Both the position numbers and the translations under genes were made by a program. DNA of 64,000 nt from Protostelium mycophagum (Eukaryota; Evosea; Variosea; Protosteliida; Protosteliaceae), in assembly GCA_002081555.1 (NCBI GenBank), contig KV921238.1, positions 85,521 to 149,520 of the forward strand, in the 5' to 3' direction. This document shows positions 59,080 to 64,000 of this stretch, piece after piece. Within the stretch, counting starts at the first letter, position 1. Every line of letters begins with the position of its first letter. The notes beneath the pieces were generated by a model that made no database searches, was not told where the DNA came from, and worked only from the letters and a program-made list of their open reading frames with translations.

Positions 59080-60111
59080 TTATTTCTTCTTTGAAGTTTT
59101 CTTAGGGCTACTATCAAAAAAGTCGTCGTTTTCCTCATCTTGATCTGCTGTTCTCAGAAGATGTAAATATCACCAAATATCATGATTTTTCAAAAGTATG
59201 ATTTCGAATACCAAGTGTCACCTTCAATTATTTTCGGCTTTTTGTGGACCACCTCAGTTCTCTTCTCCTCTGGATGCCTCTTCTTCTCTTGTGACGAGAC
59301 TTTTTGTGGGTTTTCTTGCACCACCGCTGGTTTGGATTTTTCTGAGATTTTACTCGTTGTAGTCGCAGGTTTTTCTATTGTAGATGGAACTTTGGGTCTC
59401 TTTTCTTCTGGGGGTATTTCATCTTTCGACTGTGTGGTGTCTGCTGAGGGATTGGTGGATATGTCTGTGATGGTGAATCCTTCTGTGGCGTGTTGTCTTG
59501 TCCATCTCTTGGCCGTCTCGTTGAATTTCATGCGGTTTTGTTTGTATTCGGCTGTCTGGAAGGTTTGTTAAAAAATTTAAAAAGGAAGAGACACTGACAA
59601 TATCGGCCATGAGGCCATCCTCTGGGTTGGGTTCTGCCAATAAAGATTGTAGAGAGCTCAGTACAGTCGAGATGTTCAAAGCTGGTTTCCATTGTCCCTA
59701 CACAATTTTTAGACCAATTGATCAAACGGTAAGGAAACCTTAGGTGGCATGACAAGGATGTCTAAGCAAATCCTCCCTCCATTGTCGATGTTAGGATGAT
59801 ACACGGGTGTCAAAAATCTGATTTGAGGCGGTTCGAAGGGATATCTGGTGGTATAAATTTGTCATGTCTATAGAAGTTCTACATCACACCTGTCTGGGAC
59901 AGTGATCTCTAATTTGAATTTACCATTTTCATACGGTGTTCCATCTGGTCCTTGAATGGCTACAAGAGTGAGTTTCAATCGAGCACCTCGAGCACCTACT
60001 TGCTTCTAAATGAGCGATGGAACTGTCATCTTTCGGCCAAGCGGCAATTCCTGGAGGAGGATTAGTGGCTAACATCCCCAATTCCTTCTTCATCCGAGCG
60101 GCGAAGGCCAT
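59080..60111 (-). CDS. UBE2T: Ubiquitin-conjugating enzyme E2, UBE2T-like
   Basis: UBE2T is the E2 that monoubiquitinates FANCD2/FANCI in interstrand-crosslink repair. Start ATG 60111 gives [20 protein letters not shown], leading into GIAAWP (human: RLKRELHMLATEPPPGITCW). The spliced UBC fold continues [40 protein letters not shown] and [14 protein letters not shown], with the catalytic Cys in ICLDIL. It then has [20 protein letters not shown] and GLMADI. These blocks are specifically UBE2T-like. The C-terminal tail is longer than in human, Lys/Pro/Ser-rich ([18 protein letters not shown]), and ends [15 protein letters not shown] at TAA 59080-59082. It is divergent from the serine hydrolase gene at 108 bp. 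Confidence 0.88.
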
Positions 60112-60219
60112 GATTGCTTGTTTTTGATTTCCTCGAATCTGAATTCAGCCTTGTAGATTGGCACAAAAATTTGGGAACAGATGATGTGATGTATGATCAT
60201 CTATTGTGACACTGACGAG
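60112..60219. promoter_or_regulatory. Divergent promoter region, UBE2T / serine hydrolase
   Basis: 108 bp between two start codons. It contains CCTTGTAGATTGGC, a partial match to the dispersed TTGTAGAT motif. Confidence 0.45.
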
Positions 60220-61304
60220 ATGGCGGACATCAAACCAACTGTACTCGTGTTGCATGGGTATTTTCAAAACAAGAAGATCTTATATGAGAAGACAGGTGCT
60301 TTCAGAAAGATCTTTGGAAAGTCAGTCAATTTTGGTGCGTGGATTTCTCATTCAATGATGATAATCTGAAGGACTGAAAGATTACGTGCAAGCACCAAAC
60401 GTGATCAAAGGTGTGGAATTAGAGGAGGCTTTGAAGGTGTTGGAAGATGCGGGAGGTCGTGGTGAGCAGGTGAAAGCCCCCACAGATCCCGTTTTTCAAT
60501 GGTTTAACGCAGGTGATCACCTAATCTTCTTTGGAGGCTCATCAAATCAGGGAAAGAGTGGGAGACATCCACATTTTATGAGGGGGCTGCAGAATCGATC
60601 AGCTTTCTAAAATCACACTTCAGGGAACATGTGAGAACACTAAGTTGTTTATTTGTTCATCTGATGGTGTCTTTGTACTGAGATTTTCCATCACAAGTTC
60701 TGATAAACGTCAGAAATACTTTGATGGCATTGTTGGATTCAGTCAAGGAGGAGTGATCACCTCTGTATTATCGTGCATGCGCAATCAGGATTCTGATCGA
60801 ATCATTGATCAACTGAAACGTGGAGATTTGGACGAAAATCTGAAGAGATCTATGGAGGAGAACCCGCTGGTTTTTCGCTTTGCAGTGATGGCTTGCTCTT
60901 ACAAGCCAACTGCGGAAGCTTACCGTGATCTGTACACGCCAACTAACGTGTCGACATTACCCACGATGCACGTTTTTGGGAAGGGTACAGACTTTACGTG
61001 GTGGAGAATCTAATTGTATAGGTGACACACTCGTCCCCTCTGAATGGAGCAAAACACTCAGTTCTCATTACCACAATCCTATCATTTTAGAACACGAAGG
61101 TACATTCTTGTCAGTCATGTGAAATACCTCTTGTGGCAGAGCCACAGAGTGAAGTTTTGTTCATAAAAGCTAGAGATAAAAGCATTCCATAAAGATGAGG
61201 ACATCCATCTGAATAAATCAGGAGGTCATTTTATTCCAACCACTCCACAAGCAAGAGAGCTTTTCAAGCAATTTTTTGCTCCTTTTCTGCCAGCAAAAAA
61301 ATAA
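60220..61304 (+). CDS. OVCA2/FSH1-family serine hydrolase
   Basis: An alpha/beta hydrolase of about 240-250 residues related to human OVCA2 and yeast FSH1-3; esterase activity on long-chain esters is reported for OVCA2. The start MADIKPTVLVLHGYFQNKK is followed by ILYEKTGAFRKIFGKSVNFG, the usual N-terminus of this family. The nucleophile elbow is GFSQGGVITSVL. The acid lies in MHVFGKGD followed by TLVPSEWS (spliced; an intron interrupts after FGKG). The His is in GGHFIPTTPQARELFKQFFA, in a last exon joined across an intron of about 130 bp. Stop TAA is 61302-61304. All three triad positions are present. The penultimate region has several small exons whose exact limits are approximate. Confidence 0.85.
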
Positions 61305-61450
61305 AAAGATTACAGGACAATTGGCGAATCTATTTATTCAGAGACCCATCTAAAAATCGTTCAGAACTCTCAATATTCCCATGTTACATAAACGATTGAC
61401 ACATATTCAACAAATTATAATTAAATGAATGAACTGGCCGTAACGAAATT

Positions 61451-61707
61451 TTATTGCTTTTCCATTGACTTCATCTGTTCCAAAGAGGACGAATGCTTTG
61501 GCATTTCTGTCCATCTGACACAAGTCTGAACGAGATAAGGTATTTGCCTCACTGCTAAATACATACCACCGGATGTCTGCCCAAATGGTCCAGATCACCT
61601 CCCATCTCGAGATAATCGAAGATGATTGCAAGGACATCACGTGAAAGATCGACCCAACTTTCATTTCTTGTATTTATGTTATCGAGGAATTTGAGTTCAA
61701 CTGTCAT
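61451..61707 (-). CDS. Small F-box-like protein (tentative)
   Basis: A two-exon reading frame of about 70-75 residues from ATG 61707 (MTVELKFLDNINTRN) to TAA 61451-61453. It contains SWVDLSRDVLAIIFDYLEMG and, across an intron, LGRHPVTCVRW, which resembles the minimal F-box pattern (LP.E.L..IF.YL...DL...VC..W). It ends LEQMKSMEKQ. The protein is very short, and no substrate-binding domain is attached. It might instead be a piece of a longer gene: the WD40 gene stops 116 bp upstream, and F-box plus WD40 is a common pairing, although a stop codon separates them here. Confidence 0.4.
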
Positions 61708-61823
61708 TTGGATGACAATGTCTCGGGTTGTTCGTGTCAGTCATGTCGACACCTGACAACTTTTCACGCCTGTTTTTTGTTTCCCACATGTGGATTCTGC
61801 TGACAAATCAAACTGATGCATCT

Positions 61824-63601
61824 TTATTGGAAAGTGTACAAAGTGACTGCCTTTCCACCCCCTGTAACTACCCTCCCTCCTTCTGTCTTCAAGTCTTCAA
61901 GTCCTTCAGGTTCGGTGATTGCCCTTTGACATTCACCACTATTTATACTCCAAATCCTCAATATCCCATCTGCTCCCCCTGCATGTGTCAAAACGACACA
62001 AAATGTCAATCTGGCACCTGTCACTAACAACTCTGCAGATGTCACAGCTGACACGCAATTGACGTGATCCCCGTGGTTCATCAGGCGTAAACAGATACCG
62101 GAGTCGATTGACCACAACCTGCACGTCTTGTCGGAAGAAGCTGATGCCACAAAACTCAAGCATAATGCGACGCTCGTCACATCACCACTGTGCCCTGCTT
62201 TCTTCAGTCTTATTGAGATTGGGTTATCTGCTGTCTTGTGTGTATTCTGCAAATACATATAACATTATAATTCTTCAGGAAGACAATTTTTCATAACAAT
62301 AGTTTTTAAAATCACAAAACTTTCATACAAAGATATCCTTGAAATCGCAATCTTCATGTTGGGATATTCACAAAAAACCCATCTACAACGTTGTAGAGGG
62401 ACACTTACCCTTCAGAATCATCTCACATCTGCCTGCCTCGATGCTCCATACTCTGACAGTTTTGTCTGCACTTCCTGACACGAGTACGTCATCATCTATG
62501 TCGAGTCCCAAAATCGCTCCCTCGTGCCCTGTTTTATTCAGATGAAACGATCACGTGATGAGAATCTTCCAATAAATTTCATTTGTGAATATCCAAAAAT
62601 AACAAATCCAACTGCCAAAAATAAAGTTGTGATGACGTCATCACCTTTCAATAATAATTCTGGGCGTGCTTCAGATAAATTCCACCCAAAAATGACTTTG
62701 TCTGTTGATCCGCTGACCAATCTGTTTTCTTGTGCCTAAGTCGTTCAGTTTTAATGGCAGTGTCATTCTTTCGGTGCAGTCGCGACTTGAAAAATAAAAT
62801 AAAATGTGAAGCCACCCTCACGTTTATGTTTTGCTGCTGTGTCACAGTCCTCAGCCGCAGCTTTGCTGCGGGCGTGAACATTTGTTTCGATTTTGGGGGA
62901 AAAATTCTTTTATCGATTTGTCACGTCTAAAATCACATCAATCATGCATATACATGGCTGCATGCAGCAGATCGATGTGAAAAAGGTGGTAAATAAATAC
63001 CTTTATGCAATGGACAGGACCTTGATGTGCTTTCAGAACTTTACTCTCTCCAGTTCTCAGATTCCACACTCTGATGGTCCTATCCCGTGAACCGGAAATG
63101 ACGGTGTCTTGGTCTAAGAATTGAACGCATAAGACAGGCTCCAAATGACCGTCTAAAGTGGATGTTGTTCTGAGATTATCGGCGTCTCTGATGCGAATGG
63201 AGTTGTCCTCTCCATTGGCAATCAGATTAGAAAACAGCTGTGATTTGTTACATCATTATTGTCATTTATTTCTCTGGTAACTCTTTACGGTTTTACCGTG
63301 GTTAAACTCTGATTAGAGATCTCTTTGATGTCTTAAAGTGTTACATCAAGGCAGCGTATATTTCCGTTTCGCTCGGGTGAGACCCTCTTTGACATCCTCC
63401 CATGTATTAGTCGTCTATCTTCATTTCTGACGACTAGGTCTCGTAATTGCACAGTCAATCTCGTTACGTCTTCTGTGTATTGCTGGAATAAGCATCAGAA
63501 GAGGAGGATGATGGATCGATTACTTCTTTCAATTGTGACAATTCTCTTCGGAGTGATTCGACTTGGTCCTCTAATCGAATTGTTTCTGATGGTTCTGTCA
63601 T
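61824..63601 (-). CDS. WD40-repeat protein with N-terminal coiled coil
   Basis: A beta-propeller scaffold of roughly 420-440 residues. From the conservative start ATG 63601 (MTEPSETIRLEDQVESLRRE) a short coiled coil continues into QYTEDVTRLTVQLRDLVVRN across an intron. WD repeats follow: LIANGEDNSIRIRDADNLRT; VISGSRDRTIRVWNLRTGES; RLVSGSTDKVIFGWNLSEAR; VLVSGSADKTVRVWSIEAGR; VASASSDKTCRLWSIDSGIC; and GILRIWSINSGECQ. It closes VVTGGGKAVTLYTFQ at TAA 61824-61826. I count six or seven blades. A further 5' exon upstream of 63601 is likely, because an open frame with splice-like ends runs to about 63820. The ortholog is not recognised. Confidence 0.78.
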
Positions 63602-64000
63602 CTCCTTGATCCTGGGTTGTGTCGCCAGATGGAGTTTTCTGCCTCTTTGCGCTGCCAAAAAACAACACAGGTATTTTTGATGTTGGCTGTCTATTTTCAA
63701 AAATAAAAAATAATTTTGCAACAACATTCCCGCTATTCCCGTGGCAGCTTCTCAGGCCAATGAATTGTTTGATAAAAACCACCTGAAGTGGACCCCTCTC
63801 ACGAGCAGTTGTCTTTGCCAAGTTCTTTCTCTTTCCCCTTTAGGTCTTTTGAGTTCAACGGTGAGTAACACCGTTTCTAATATCTTGTGATTCAAAAAAA
63901 ATGACTATGATGGAATTTTTTGACTATTTTTGGGAGAATAGAGAGCAAAATTTGTTCAAGTCCAAAATCCCAATAAATAAAACATAAATGTAATCATTAA
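63602..64000. other. Right edge, possible 5' exon(s) of the WD40 gene
   Basis: The minus strand from about 63850 to 63602 contains basic open segments (for example RPKGERERTWQRQ) that may be first exons of the WD40 protein. The last 150 bp are AT-rich with AATAAAACATAAAT, perhaps the 3' end of a plus-strand gene outside the window. Nothing firmer can be said. Confidence 0.35.

Noticed and set aside
58839-59105. Possible plus-strand gene between the CudA-like and UBE2T genes
   Set aside because: It has no family features or splice support and overlaps the UBE2T 3' end. The sequence is AT-rich spacer.

Overview
The window is protein-coding nuclear DNA from a unicellular eukaryote. Genes are packed on both strands, often with 70-170 bp between divergent starts. 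Most carry many short GT-AG introns (about 35-60 bp), start at ATG, and end at stops that often run straight into AATAAA. There are no operons, no CRISPR arrays and no recognisable transposon. The gene content (BTB-BACK protein with a discoidin-like tail, a CudA-like factor, an SH2-only protein, fused eukaryotic nitrate reductase, REJ/GPS surface proteins) suggests an amoebozoan or similar free-living protist. That placement is an inference.

Layout. 0.2-2.6 kb: a multi-exon gene I cannot firmly name. 2.8-4.0 kb: an aldo-keto reductase. 4.3-19.6 kb: a surface and secretion region, with two inverted paralogous single-pass REJ/GPS proteins with mucin-like N-termini (4.3-8.4 kb plus strand; 14.7-19.6 kb minus strand). 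Between them lie a short-chain dehydrogenase, a SAP-domain nuclear protein and two secreted proteins. 20.1-25.6 kb: a PPP1R21-like coiled-coil protein. 25.7-26.8 kb: TFIIF beta, sharing a 69-bp divergent promoter with TMCO1 (26.9-27.6 kb). 28.0-33.1 kb: a nitrate reductase of about 1,220 residues (Mo-pterin, cytochrome b5, FAD/NAD(P)H domains). 33.3-40.1 kb: a TPR protein and NUP88. 40.5-45.4 kb: a BTB-BACK protein, a small PARP-like protein and an unidentified ankyrin-like protein. 45.6-48.2 kb: a secreted BPI/LBP-family protein. 48.7-50.3 kb: guanine deaminase, then tRNA-Gly(GCC). 50.5-54.3 kb: an SH2-only protein and NADPH-cytochrome P450 reductase. 54.6-58.7 kb: a PIAS/SIZ-type SUMO ligase and a CudA-like factor. 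59.1-60.1 kb: a UBE2T-like E2. 60.2-61.3 kb: an OVCA2/FSH1-type serine hydrolase. 61.4-63.6 kb: a small F-box-like protein and a WD40 protein.

Functionally the genes are mostly independent. Two loose themes are nitrogen use (nitrate reductase, guanine deaminase) and ubiquitin/SUMO/ADP-ribose signalling (UBE2T, PIAS, BTB, F-box-like, PARP).

The least explained signal is in the non-coding DNA. Several short, mostly palindromic words recur dozens of times in introns and spacers on both strands: CGTTGTAGATG, TGATGACGTCATCA, TTTTGGCGGGAAA, CGGTnnnnACCG and GC-rich 3-nt-loop hairpins. There is also a roughly 155-bp duplicate of the TPR gene's 3' end, and a NUP88 intron with tRNA-like pieces. Exon boundaries were set by hand from splice signals and reading-frame continuity. 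Starts and ends of conserved genes are reliable, but internal boundaries in poorly conserved genes are approximate.
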